Notes: generated by a model not told the origin, from the sequence alone. 32,507 bases of DNA from Chryseobacterium sp. 36-9 (GCA_001898785.1 MKVE01000045.1:11379-43885), one strand, 5' to 3'; positions 24,213 to 31,135 are shown, counted from the first letter of the stretch. Translations and numbers: made by a program.

Positions 24213-24312
24213 TGACCACAATTTCTCTTAAATTGGAATATTCAATTAATATCCCATCATTAATAATCTTTTTAATTGGAAAATCAGTGGTTGTTTCAAA
24301 TTTATTTATCAT
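24193..24312 (-). pseudogene. Truncated copy of the immunity-type gene at 25744-26130
   Basis: The first 32 codons (MINKFETTTDFPIKK...NLREIV) are nearly identical to the start of the gene at 25744-26130, then the frame runs into the palindromic repeat and ends with VMFQTSW. The change occurs exactly at the repeat boundary, so the gene was cut by recombination there. The product would be 39 residues and is unlikely to function. Confidence 0.8.
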
Positions 24313-24606
24313 ACTATGCCTTTTACATTTGAACAACAATATTCTTATTGTCAATTTCTCTTGCTATTGCATTTATTGATTGTCCTTTTTCTAGAGAATC
24401 TAAATGTTGTCTTGTAATGGGAGTCTTTATTTTATATTTTTTATAAAATGATTCATCCATAACATAATAAATTTCATCATTATGGTCTTTTAGTTTGAAC
24501 AACCATTCATATTTTGTTGTAAAATTTACTTCTATTATTTTTAATCTCATATCAAGGTATTACTCTAATTATATTACTTAGGTCTGGAACAAAATATTGT
24601 GTTTTC
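24218..24606 (-). repeat. 390-bp direct repeat, copy A
   Basis: Nearly identical to 26036-26424, displaced by 1818 bases, with only a few substitutions and one T-run difference at the end. It carries the 75-residue immunity-type gene, the last codons of a toxin tip and the start of the next gene. The right end of homology lies inside the toxin-tip frame. Confidence 0.9.
24323..24550 (-). CDS. 75-residue immunity-type protein, copy A
   Basis: The product is identical in all 75 residues to that of 26141-26368. It starts MRLKIIEVNFTTKYEWLFKL and contains IYYVMDESFYKKYKIK, followed by a helix-like EKGQSINAIAREIDN; a small mixed fold is likely and no family was recognised. Its ATG lies one base after the stop of an Rhs-type toxin tip, the usual order of toxin then immunity gene. 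Because the tip here is only 25 codons long, the gene would be an orphan immunity gene. Confidence 0.65.
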   Translation of the reverse strand: MRLKIIEVNFTTKYEWLFKLKDHNDEIYYVMDESFYKKYKIKTPITRQHLDSLEKGQSINAIAREIDNKNIVVQM

Positions 24607-24629
24607 CACCTATCAAAGAACCTAAACAT
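24552..24629 (-). pseudogene. C-terminal tip of a toxin domain, copy A
   Basis: A 25-codon frame ending RWKTQYFVPDLSNIIRVIP, whose last 18 residues (KTQYFVPDLSNIIRVIP) equal the end of the frame at 26370-26486. Upstream of Trp the two copies differ completely. It is read as the extreme C-terminus of a toxin cut off from its parent. The ATG at 24629 follows the 3' side of the 65-residue gene's downstream region. Confidence 0.6.
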
Positions 24630-24688
24630 ATCTTAATTTGACAACTGAATTAATTTATCAATAACTAACAGGTTTTCACAATTCTCGA

Positions 24689-24886
24689 TTAATTTCTGAA
24701 ATAATCTATTTCTAAAAGATTCAGATGCTTTGTTTTTTTAACAAGTAGTAAATCTTGTATAAAACTATCAATCATAAACCATTCTTTGTCACTTATTTCA
24801 GGTTCTTTATTGACAGTCATTCTTGCATATCCATCTATATTTCCTTTATAAGAAGAATAAATCTTTACTTTATTTATGGTTATCAT
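24689..24886 (-). CDS. 65-residue putative immunity protein
   Basis: Begins MITINKVKIYSSYKGNIDGY, contains ISDKEWFMIDSFIQDL and ends in a basic helix. No family was recognised. It sits 5 bases after the 114-residue gene at 24892, and a shortened copy lies at 25261-25401, so a two-gene unit seems to have been duplicated here. Small size, low GC and position among Rhs fragments suggest an orphan immunity gene. Confidence 0.5.
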   Translation of the reverse strand: MITINKVKIYSSYKGNIDGYARMTVNKEPEISDKEWFMIDSFIQDLLLVKKTKHLNLLEIDYFRN

Positions 24887-24891
24887 AATTC

Positions 24892-25236
24892 TTATTTATA
24901 ATGCTGATACCAATTCCCATTAGATTCTCTATCAACCGTTTGCTGCGATTCAAAACCTATAAAAACAAATCTTCTTGCTTCACTAGGATAATCATATTCT
25001 TCTAATAGGCTATATAGTTTTAAATGTAAATCTTTGTTTGCAATTAATTCCTCTTTTACCAAATCCGTCTGGACACATATCCAAAAAGCTAAATATTTCG
25101 GGGCTATATTATAAGCGCCAAACCAGTCAACTCTCACATTCTCCGCAGAGACTTCCGAAACAATCATTCTCATTTCATTCTTGATGTCTAGAATCTTTCT
25201 TTTTAGATTGTCTTTTGAATTTAGTAAATTGAACAT
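24892..25236 (-). CDS. 114-residue putative immunity protein
   Basis: A soluble protein with an N-terminal basic helix (NSKDNLKRKILDIKNEM), then a likely alpha/beta core (VDWFGAYNIAPKYLAFWICV, ARRFVFIGFESQQTVDRE) and a short C-terminus with NGNWYQHYK. It is followed after 5 bases by the 65-residue gene. No family is recognised with confidence. Placed within the immunity-gene array and lacking an adjacent toxin, it would be an orphan immunity gene, a role inferred from location. Confidence 0.5.
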   Translation of the reverse strand: MFNLLNSKDNLKRKILDIKNEMRMIVSEVSAENVRVDWFGAYNIAPKYLAFWICVQTDLVKEELIANKDLHLKLYSLLEEYDYPSEARRFVFIGFESQQTVDRESNGNWYQHYK

Positions 25237-25260
25237 ATTTAAGATGCTAACTGAATTAAT

Positions 25261-25401
25261 TTATAAATCTTGTATAAAACTATCAATAATAAACCATTCT
25301 TTGTCACTTATTTCAGGTTTCTTATTGACAGTCATTCTTGCATATCCATCTATATTTCCTTTATAAGAAGAATATATTTTTACTTTATTTATTGTTATCA
25401 C
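25261..25401 (-). pseudogene. Shortened copy of the 65-residue gene
   Basis: Bases 25264-25401 match 24749-24886 closely. The copy starts with GTG where the other has ATG, keeps the first ~46 residues and stops just after SFIQDL. Downstream, TAAATTAATTCAGTT is shared with sequence that follows the full gene, so an internal deletion of about 90 bases removed the 3' part. Confidence 0.7.
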
Positions 25402-25406
25402 GGCGT

Positions 25407-25751
25407 TTAAAAAGTTAAAAGTATTTTTTTTGTCGGTAATTTATTATGAAATCCTTCATAATAATAAAGAACCTCATTTTTAATATCTTCGATAAAAATT
25501 TTTTCAAATTTTTCATTAGATACAGTCACTTTCAAATTACTTGTATTAAGTTTAATGACTGAGAAAAAATTATCTTTCTGCTTATTAGATATTAGAAAAT
25601 ATTGTATAAAATAAACATAATTATCCTTTTCAATATAATTTTTGATAACTATATTATCATTTATATATTTGTCATTAAAATATAATTGACCTATCCAAGG
25701 TCCTCCCATATTAATAATCTGTTCTGGATTTTTAAATTGTATACTATTCAT
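25407..25751 (-). CDS. 114-residue putative immunity protein, paralog of the next gene
   Basis: It shares a pattern with the protein at 25744-26130: GGPxIGxLxxN near residue 16, a YVYFIQY-like strand, an Ile-Lys-Leu-Asn-x-Asn-Leu-Lys strand, and YYYEG near residue 97. It thus looks like a tandem paralog of that gene, and its start overlaps the other's stop by 8 bases, indicating coupled translation. It has no signal peptide. The family is not recognised; an immunity role is inferred from position. Confidence 0.5.
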   Translation of the reverse strand: MNSIQFKNPEQIINMGGPWIGQLYFNDKYINDNIVIKNYIEKDNYVYFIQYFLISNKQKDNFFSVIKLNTSNLKVTVSNEKFEKIFIEDIKNEVLYYYEGFHNKLPTKKILLTF

Positions 25752-26130
25752 TTATTTTGATGCAATCATATTTTTTTTTAGCAACATCTTCATAATAATA
25801 AATTTTACCATCTTCCAACTTATAGAGATAAAATAAATTTTTCTGTTCACTAATGATATTAATTTTCAGATTTTTAAAATTAATTTTACAAAGTAAAAAT
25901 CCAACATTAAAGAATCTTTTGCTATACTTTGGTATATATAAATAATCCTTATCGTATAGATATGGACCTCCGAAAAATTCATTGGATACCTTATTTCCAT
26001 TTATGGTTAGATTACCAATCTCAGGTCCTCCTTGAACAATTTCTCTTAAATTGGAATATTCAATTAATACCTCATCATTAATAATCTTTTTAATTGGAAA
26101 ATCAGTGGTTGTTTCAAATTTATTTATCAT
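25744..26130 (-). CDS. 128-residue putative immunity protein
   Basis: The ATG at 26130 is chosen because it begins 10 bases after the stop of the 75-residue gene with AAAGG upstream; the in-frame start at 26172 would overlap that gene. The protein shows GGPEIGNLTINGNKV, YLYIPKYSKRFFNVGF and IYYYEDVAKKK, matching the paralog at 25407-25751 in order. Its 5' third recurs as a truncated copy at 24193-24312, inside the 390-bp direct repeat. Not recognised as a known family. Confidence 0.5.
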   Translation of the reverse strand: MINKFETTTDFPIKKIINDEVLIEYSNLREIVQGGPEIGNLTINGNKVSNEFFGGPYLYDKDYLYIPKYSKRFFNVGFLLCKINFKNLKINIISEQKNLFYLYKLEDGKIYYYEDVAKKKYDCIKINE

Positions 26131-26424
26131 ACTATGCCTTTTACATTTGAACAACAATATTCTTATTGTCAATTTCTCTTGCTATTGCATTTATTGATTG
26201 TCCTTTTTCTAGAGAATCTAAATGTTGTCTTGTAATGGGAGTTTTTATTTTATATTTTTTATAAAATGATTCATCCATAACATAATAAATTTCATCATTA
26301 TGGTCTTTTAGTTTGAACAACCATTCATATTTTGTTGTAAAATTTACTTCTATTATTTTTAATCTCATATCAAGGTATTACTCTAATTATATTACTTAGG
26401 TCTGGAACAAAGTATTGTGTTTTT
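26036..26424 (-). repeat. 390-bp direct repeat, copy B
   Basis: Partner of 24218-24606; both lie in the same direction. The copies flank about 1.4 kb of immunity-type genes, so recombination between them could delete or amplify that block. Confidence 0.9.
26141..26368 (-). CDS. 75-residue immunity-type protein, copy B
   Basis: Identical product to copy A at 24323-24550. Here it follows the longer toxin tip (38 codons) with one base between stop and ATG, and is followed after 10 bases by the 128-residue gene. The near-adjacent tip suggests that it was the immunity gene for a toxin ending FVPDLSNIIRVIP. The protein is small, charged and probably cytoplasmic, which would suit a toxin with a cytoplasmic target. 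Confidence 0.6.
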   Translation of the reverse strand: MRLKIIEVNFTTKYEWLFKLKDHNDEIYYVMDESFYKKYKIKTPITRQHLDSLEKGQSINAIAREIDNKNIVVQM

Positions 26425-26486
26425 CCACTAATCCAAGAAAATTGCATCGCCGCTCTACCTCTGTATACCGTAGAACCAGCAGGAAT
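26370..26486 (-). pseudogene. C-terminal tip of a toxin domain, copy B
   Basis: A 38-codon frame without a convincing start: IPAGSTVYRGRAAMQFSWIS then GKTQYFVPDLSNIIRVIP. The frame is open from right at the end of the solo repeat (26485-26511). It is the 3' part of a toxin domain of unidentified class; VYRG is common near such domains but diagnostic of none. Only the tip is present, so no toxin is made unless it recombines into a full rhs gene. Confidence 0.6.
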
Positions 26487-26511
26487 TTACCAACTTGTTT
26501 GGAACACTACC
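26485..26511 (-). repeat. Solo end of the palindrome-bearing repeat
   Basis: Twenty-seven bases equal to one end of the ~175-bp repeat (GTTCCAAACAAGTTGGTAAA on the minus strand), without the palindrome. It joins a cut-off short frame (26487-26564) to a cut-off toxin tip, as expected of a recombination scar. Confidence 0.75.
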
Positions 26512-26564
26512 ACCAATTCAAACCCTTTCAGTTTAAGTATATTATAATCAAAATCTTGTTTCAT
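26487..26564 (-). pseudogene. Cut-off short frame fused to the solo repeat
   Basis: ATG at 26564, 25 residues (MKQDFDYNILKLKGFE...) ending VVVFQTSW inside the repeat, the same ending as the truncated gene at 24193-24312. Probably the 5' end of another immunity-type gene interrupted at the repeat boundary. It follows the DUF2283 gene by 57 bases. Confidence 0.45.
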
Positions 26565-26621
26565 ATTTTACTTAAATGGTTGATAGTTATTTCATTTACA
26601 GTTTCTTTATTAAAATACTAA

Positions 26622-26834
26622 TTATAAATTTTCTAGTCTCTTTTCATCAAAATATTTTGAAGCAGGCATAATTTCCATACCCAAAAGTTTTCCATTAGTA
26701 TCAAATAATAATCCTATTTCGTTTTTTAATTCTTCTGGCCAGATTTCCTTATCATATTTTTCGCTTTCTTTGTCGATATCATCTACAAACCAAATATACA
26801 ATCCATCAGATTCATTATCATACTCATATTCCAT
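26622..26834 (-). CDS. DUF2283-family protein, probable immunity partner
   Basis: A 70-residue protein matching the DUF2283 pattern: MEYEYDNESDGLYIWF at the start, a central acidic part, then GLLFDTNGKLLGMEIMPASKYF. Free-standing DUF2283 proteins are small acidic beta-rich proteins often found next to small ribonuclease-like proteins. Here it lies 10 bases after a toxin domain that resembles DUF4258, so it is read as the cognate immunity protein that blocks it. The acidic charge (many Asp and Glu) against the basic toxin fits. Proven function is lacking. Confidence 0.7.
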   Translation of the reverse strand: MEYEYDNESDGLYIWFVDDIDKESEKYDKEIWPEELKNEIGLLFDTNGKLLGMEIMPASKYFDEKRLENL

Positions 26835-26844
26835 AATATTATTT

Positions 26845-28041
26845 TTAAAATTTAAATCCTGTTTCTGGTCTTATACTTAAAATCAAATTTCTTGTTTCAT
26901 CAATTGCGACTTTTACTCCCTGATGATTATATACTTTGATAATATTCCCTTCAAATTTTCCCACTCCAACTTCTGTCACAACAGACCCTGCTTCTTTTGC
27001 TCCGTTAATAACACCACTGACCAACTCTTCTGTGGCTCCTCTTCCCAATCCACTCTTTCTCCAAGCGTGATTAGAAACTTTGAATCCATCTATAACAGAA
27101 TTTTTTGTAATAGGAGTTGCAACTTCTGAAAAATCAACCAAAATTCTCGGAGCAATCCTAGCATAAGCATTATTAACAGCATTAGAAAGAAACTTCCCAA
27201 TACCAGCCGCTTTCCAACCCGCAGAAAACAACTCACCACCAGCAAAAGACATCGGTACATCTATAAACAGGAACTTCTCCATCGCCTTAATATCTTGGCA
27301 GGTACTGCACGCATCTTCTGCTGCGTGATATCTGCTTCTAGATTCTTCTGTGTAAAAATTGGACATCGCATTTAAGAATCCCCCCATCATCACAGCAGAA
27401 TTATAAGCATAATTGCTGCTAGAGTTCCAACTACCTGCAGAGCCTTGTCCATTAACTGTCACACCAGGTAGGTTGACAATTCTCTCCCCAATACCACCAT
27501 TAGAATAATTGGTATTAAGGCTTGTCCAATTACCATTGTAATCTATTCCAATACTTTCACTACTTTCAAACCCAATTCCTGTATTATACCAACTTACATT
27601 ATTACCGTTTGACTTGTTCCAAAAACTATTAATCATCCAGTCTTGTGTTACCCTTCCATCCGGGTCAAAGTTCATTGCAGGGTTGTTGCCAACATAAGCG
27701 TATGGACTGGTCGCACTATAAGTCTCAGACAACTGATCCATCCCAAACCATCTTCCGAGGTCAGGCATATACTGTCGCCAGCCGTAATCATAAAAACCCG
27801 TCTCCTGCAGCTCTTTTCCATTGTACTTGTTGTTGAGTGGTGTCCCGGTGACATCATACACAGAATAGAAACCTCCTATAGAGTTCATCCCAAATGGATA
27901 ATAATCATTACGGTCAAGAACTTCTGCGCTGCCTGTGTCCGGGTTCTTAGCGTAGCTCAGCCGCACATTACCCAGATGGTCTTTGTACTGGTAAAAATAA
28001 CGCTTATTCTCATAATCATAAAAGCCTTCGGCATAAAGTAG
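26845..28041 (-). CDS. Orphan Rhs C-terminal module I with DUF4258-like toxin domain
   Basis: The frame is open from a stop at 28042-28044 and has no good start; the first in-frame candidate is GTG at 27966. It begins LLYAEGFYDYENKRYF, then YKDHLGNVRLSYAKN, the standard Rhs core ([45 protein letters not shown]). A linker with WYNTGIGF follows, then a variable part containing CSTCQDIKAMEK and a C-terminal domain of about 90 residues: HAWRKSGLGRG, a helix with EELVSGVINGAKEAG, strands with KFEGNIIKVYNHQGVKVAID, and ILSIRPETGF. This layout resembles DUF4258, a predicted ribonuclease of the BECR fold. Without the secretion part it is silent, or a donor for exchange. The DUF2283 gene follows 10 bases on. 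Confidence 0.7.
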   Translation of the reverse strand, partial: LLYAEGFYDYENKRYFYQYKDHLGNVRLSYAKNPDTGSAEVLDRNDYYPFGMNSIGGFYSVYDVTGTPLNNKYNGKELQETGFYDYGWRQYMPDLGRWFGMDQLSETYSATSPYAYVGNNPAMNFDPDGRVTQDWMINSFWNKSNGNNVSWYNTGIGFESSESIGIDYNGNWTSLNTNYSNGGIGERIVNLPGVTVNGQGSAGSWNSSSNYAYNSAVMMGGFLNAMSNFYTEESRSRYHAAEDACSTCQDIKAMEKFLFIDVPMSFAGGELFSAGWKAAGIGKFLSNAVNNAYARIAPRILVDFSEVATPITKNSVIDGFKVSNHAWRKSGLGRGATEELVSGVINGAKEAGSVVTEVGVGKFEGNIIKVYNHQGVKVAIDETRNLILSIRPETGFKF

Positions 28042-28115
28042 TCATTTGGTGATCTTGTAATGGTGGCAAACGTGCTTAGTAATTTCCGTAATCGTGACTC
28101 ATTCGATAGAAAATA

Positions 28116-28179
28116 CTCTTATCGCACCATAAGAGTTATTCTTATGCCTCGATAAGAGCAGGACTTATGCCTCGATAAG
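28116..28179. repeat. Three tandem CTTAT-ATAAG hairpins
   Basis: Three short stem-loops with a period of about 24 bases: CTCTTAT-6-ATAAGAG (28116-28135), TCTTAT-6-ATAAGA (28140-28157) and CTTAT-6-ATAAG (28164-28179). The last two share the loop GCCTCG. They lie in the 200-base coding-free gap between repeat copy 2 and Rhs module I; the rest of the gap (28045-28246) shows nothing else. Confidence 0.65.
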
Positions 28180-28246
28180 ACTTGAACGGAAGCTCGAGGT
28201 TATCTCCAATAATACCCTCGCATTGATATTTACAGTACTTTCTTAG

Positions 28247-28426
28247 ACCAACACATCTGGAACACTTGTTATGGTTCTCAATATTTTAGATAGCCTTATT
28301 TCTAATTTCTCCTGTTCTGGCTATTTGCAATACCATTTCAAACTTTATTGTTCTATCTTATTTCTATAAAAATAGTATTGAAATTCAATACTATTTTTAT
28401 TTACCAACTTGTTTGGAACACTACCC
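28247..28426 (-). repeat. Palindrome-bearing repeat, copy 2
   Basis: About 180 bases, the best match to copies 1 and 3. The palindrome has 17-base arms around one base (28366-28400). The minus-strand left end contains the stop codon of the STM3941-type immunity gene (28421-28423), so repeat and gene meet exactly at the stop. The stem with T-rich flanks may also terminate transcription. Confidence 0.85.
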
Positions 28427-28954
28427 GTTTTTATATTCTTTATAAGCATTCAATAATACTTTTTCAAGCTTTTCAAAGTCATATTCTAATGTTGTGGAAG
28501 ATATAGTAATTGGGGTTCCATATTTTTTAAGGTTAACTTGTAAAAATCGTTTCTTTATTTTATTGGTTTCATTATCTACATATCTTTCAGGGTTTTTAAC
28601 TCCTATAAGTAAAAATTTTGTAGACATTACCTCAATTCTTTTTATTGAAACGATATCATCCCATTTTATTAATCCCTTGCTAATATAGCTTGAACTATCA
28701 ATTATTCCATCATTGTTTATAGTAAGACCTAGTTTTCTTGAGAGAACAACTTTTACAAAAACAATTAAAGTGATAAAACAAATTACAAATCCTATAATAC
28801 TTGTAATCCTTATAAATAAAGGATTTCTAAATAATGTAGAAACATACCTCTCTGGATTCATTATCAATGGTATCTCAATTATTATAAATACCAACAACCC
28901 AAATATTAGTAAAAGAATTTTCTTTTTGCTGCTTTTTATTTCTATCTGATTCAT
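28421..28954 (-). CDS. STM3941-family membrane protein, probable immunity protein
   Basis: A 177-residue protein with two membrane segments (about 12-32 and 47-70) and a cytoplasmic domain (80-177) resembling a PH-like fold: LGLTINNDGIIDSSSYISKG, LIKWDDIVSIKRIEV, FLLIGVKNPERY. This is the pattern of the STM3941 family, found beside many toxins. It starts 8 bases after Rhs module II, whose C-terminus is a Gly-rich hydrophobic domain, so a membrane-located immunity protein against a membrane-acting toxin is a sensible reading. The stop codon lies within repeat copy 2. Confidence 0.7.
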   Translation of the reverse strand: MNQIEIKSSKKKILLLIFGLLVFIIIEIPLIMNPERYVSTLFRNPLFIRITSIIGFVICFITLIVFVKVVLSRKLGLTINNDGIIDSSSYISKGLIKWDDIVSIKRIEVMSTKFLLIGVKNPERYVDNETNKIKKRFLQVNLKKYGTPITISSTTLEYDFEKLEKVLLNAYKEYKNG

Positions 28955-28962
28955 ATATTAAT

Positions 28963-30000
28963 CTATTTAAAAAAACCGTCTGCCCAGTTCTCCATAACTT
29001 CACCTCCATAATATCCTCCTGCAAAACCTCCAATAAGCCCTCCAACAATACCTCCAATAAGAGTTCCTTCTGGACCTACGAAAGAGCCTATTGCGCCAAA
29101 AACTTTAGCTCCAGCTACAGCCCCAACTTCTGCTCCTGCCAAACCACCAATAACTCCAGCCGTTGCAACTTTTGCATTATGTCCATAAGTCCATCCATCT
29201 TGTGATGCTCCATACACTATTTTCCCGGCATTTATTGCTTTTCCAAATGGTCCTGTATATTTTCCTATTCTGGAACCATATTCCGACCAGGAAAGCGTTC
29301 TTACATATTGGTTGCCATAAAAAACTCTTCCATTGGTATTTGGGAAATATATTCTTCCATTGGTACCCATTCTTGTATTTCCCGCATTAGATGCCAAAGA
29401 GCTTCCCATACTATCATAGAAATCATTAAAATTTCCTGCATCATTAAGAAAGTCTCCAAAAGAACTATTATGATCATTGCCTTTAATTCTTATCTCATGC
29501 ATTATTCCGGGATCACCATTATAAACTCGGGTTCCATTCTCTACAGTATAGCTTGTAAACTTATCTCCGGTTCCACCTGTCCAATACCTATAGTTACCGG
29601 TCTGCCCACTGCTAAGGAAGTTATAGAATGAGGTAAACTGTTCGTGTGACATTCCCCCTTCAACCTCTCCTCCCGTAAAGAAACCGTTTCCTGTATTGGT
29701 CCAAGAACTATAAGAAGTTGTCTTGTCCCACATATCCTGCAACCAGTTGCTACTCTGAGAAGACCTCCCATCAGGATCAAACATCATTGCAGGGTTGTTC
29801 ATCACATAAGCATAAGGAGAATGAAAGTTATAAGCCTCAGCCAGTTTGTCAACACCAAACCAACGTCCTAAATCAGGCATATACTGTCTCCAGCCGTAGT
29901 CATAGAAGCCTGTCTCCTGCAGCTCCTTTCCATTGTACTTGTTGTTGAGTGGTGTCCCGGTGACATCATACACAGAATAGAAACCTCCTATAGAGTTCAT
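28963..30000 (-). CDS. Orphan Rhs C-terminal module II with Gly-zipper tail
   Basis: Translated from the ATG at 30000 ([17 protein letters not shown]), though the core homology continues in frame upstream to 30042. The core ends in MMFDPDGR, followed by a linker with WTNTGNGF and a variable region. The C-terminal 70 residues are small and hydrophobic, with repeated GGxxG and AGAxxGA motifs ([34 protein letters not shown]), like glycine-zipper domains that insert into membranes. It may therefore be a membrane-perturbing toxin tip; it could also be a linker if the tip lost its end. The STM3941-type gene follows at once. Confidence 0.65.
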   Translation of the reverse strand: MNSIGGFYSVYDVTGTPLNNKYNGKELQETGFYDYGWRQYMPDLGRWFGVDKLAEAYNFHSPYAYVMNNPAMMFDPDGRSSQSSNWLQDMWDKTTSYSSWTNTGNGFFTGGEVEGGMSHEQFTSFYNFLSSGQTGNYRYWTGGTGDKFTSYTVENGTRVYNGDPGIMHEIRIKGNDHNSSFGDFLNDAGNFNDFYDSMGSSLASNAGNTRMGTNGRIYFPNTNGRVFYGNQYVRTLSWSEYGSRIGKYTGPFGKAINAGKIVYGASQDGWTYGHNAKVATAGVIGGLAGAEVGAVAGAKVFGAIGSFVGPEGTLIGGIVGGLIGGFAGGYYGGEVMENWADGFFK

Positions 30001-30032
30001 CCCAAATGGATAATAATCATTAAGGTCAAGAA

Positions 30033-30461
30033 CTATTTGATTTTATCTTTTTTTATATGTTCTTGAATTTCTTTAATGTAACTATGAGTGAAAAAAGGTA
30101 CTCTAAATTTTGGTAAAAAAATAAATGACTTTACTTCATACCCTTTTTTATATTTTATCTTATATTCAGGACCTAATATTACTTTACTCACATTTAGAAT
30201 ATCATCAAATGATATTATCTCGTCATTAACAATTAATTTTTTATTGCTCAGGTATACAACTTGAAGTTTTCTTACCCTAAAATACCACAATAATAAATAA
30301 AAAATAAAAAGAATCGAAATAGCAATTAGGAAATCAAACTTTGTTTTTAAATATAATAAAAAGAGAACTATTGCACAGATCAATAAAATCCATGGCAACA
30401 CTTTAACATTGAAATTGGTTAACTTACTTGAAATTTTATACATTTTTATATTATTTACCAT
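30033..30461 (-). CDS. Membrane-anchored probable immunity protein
   Basis: A 142-residue protein with two membrane segments (about 22-40 and 44-60) and a cytoplasmic domain of short strands ([23 protein letters not shown], then [19 protein letters not shown]). The layout is the same as the STM3941 protein at 28421-28954 but the sequences are distant. Its ATG overlaps the stop of the toxin fragment at 30455-30907 by 7 bases (ATGGTAA), the coupling expected of a toxin-immunity pair. At its other end, the frame ends just where the Rhs core of module II begins, at GTTCTTGAC. Confidence 0.6.
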   Translation of the reverse strand: MVNNIKMYKISSKLTNFNVKVLPWILLICAIVLFLLYLKTKFDFLIAISILFIFYLLLWYFRVRKLQVVYLSNKKLIVNDEIISFDDILNVSKVILGPEYKIKYKKGYEVKSFIFLPKFRVPFFTHSYIKEIQEHIKKDKIK

Positions 30462-30907
30462 TTATCAGAATTAAACCAGCCGCTTGTAGGAAAGTTGAAT
30501 CCAATTTTTACACCTGCTTCACCGCCTACACCAACACCAACATTAATATTAGGCGCCCAGCCCACAAAAATATTGTTCTTTGTAATTTCAGCACCGAATG
30601 TATATGCACCAATCGTAAATTGGTTAGTATTATTTTCTGTATCATATGTGTATCCTCCGCCATATTCGAACGCTCCTGAAATTTCAAATTTACTTGTATT
30701 ACTCTTTTTGAAATGATGAATATTATCTGTAGAATATGTGATTCTATCCTCAGTATATTCTCCTAATGTTCCTCCAAATCCATTTTTAAGTAAAACACTT
30801 GCATAAAATCCATGCTTTAATGCTGCAGTTCCTTCAGCATAAAAGTGTTCTTTGAAGAAATCCGCCGTTTTATTCTCCGATGTCGCGGATTTGTAATCCG
30901 TGACCAG
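30455..30907 (-). pseudogene. Core-less toxin C-terminal fragment
   Basis: An open frame of 150 residues with no in-frame ATG, opened by a stop at 30908-30910. It reads LVTDYKSATSENKTADFFKE, then YAEGTAALKHGFYASVLLKNG, then beta-rich repeats EFEISGAFEYGGGYTY, FTIGAYTFGAEI and VGWAPNINVGVGVGGEAG, ending GWFNSDKW. Alternating small and aromatic residues suggest beta strands. No known toxin family was recognised. The upstream Rhs core is missing; instead the frame begins beside repeat copy 3 and a small palindrome. The overlapping membrane-anchored gene would be its immunity gene. Confidence 0.55.
30886..30900. repeat. Small REP-like palindrome
   Basis: CGGATT-TGT-AATCCG, with 6-base arms, near the open 5' end of the core-less toxin fragment and 17 bases before repeat copy 3. 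GCGGATTTGTAATCCG-type palindromes recur in flavobacterial genomes (recalled). It may mark another breakpoint. Confidence 0.45.
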
Positions 30908-30916
30908 TTATAATTC

Positions 30917-31096
30917 ACCAACATATCTGAAACACCTTTTATGATTCTCAGCATTTTAGACAGCCTGTTTTCTAATTTCCCCTGTTCTGGTTATCTACAA
31001 TACCATTTCAAACCTTATTTTCCTATCTTATTTCTATAAAAATAGTATTGAAATTCAATACTATTTTTATTTACCAGTTTGTTTGGAACACTACCC
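30917..31096 (-). repeat. Palindrome-bearing repeat, copy 3
   Basis: About 180 bases, colinear with copies 1 and 2 and somewhat more diverged at the outer end. The palindrome (31036-31070) again has 17-base arms around one base. It follows the immunity-type gene at 31136 by 39 bases. CTACCC is repeated at the inner edge (31091-31096 and 31099-31104). Confidence 0.85.
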
Positions 31097-31135
31097 ACTA
31101 CCCAATTGCGGTAGTTTTTGTTGTTAACTAATTTA

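Noticed and set aside
27643-28041. A 132-codon plus-strand frame opposite the Rhs core
   Set aside because: It mirrors the conserved Rhs core, and similar shadow frames appear opposite the other core copies.
28116-28179. A short CRISPR-like array
   Set aside because: Only three units with unequal arms and spacers of a few bases; no conserved 25-40-base repeat, no spacers and no cas genes.
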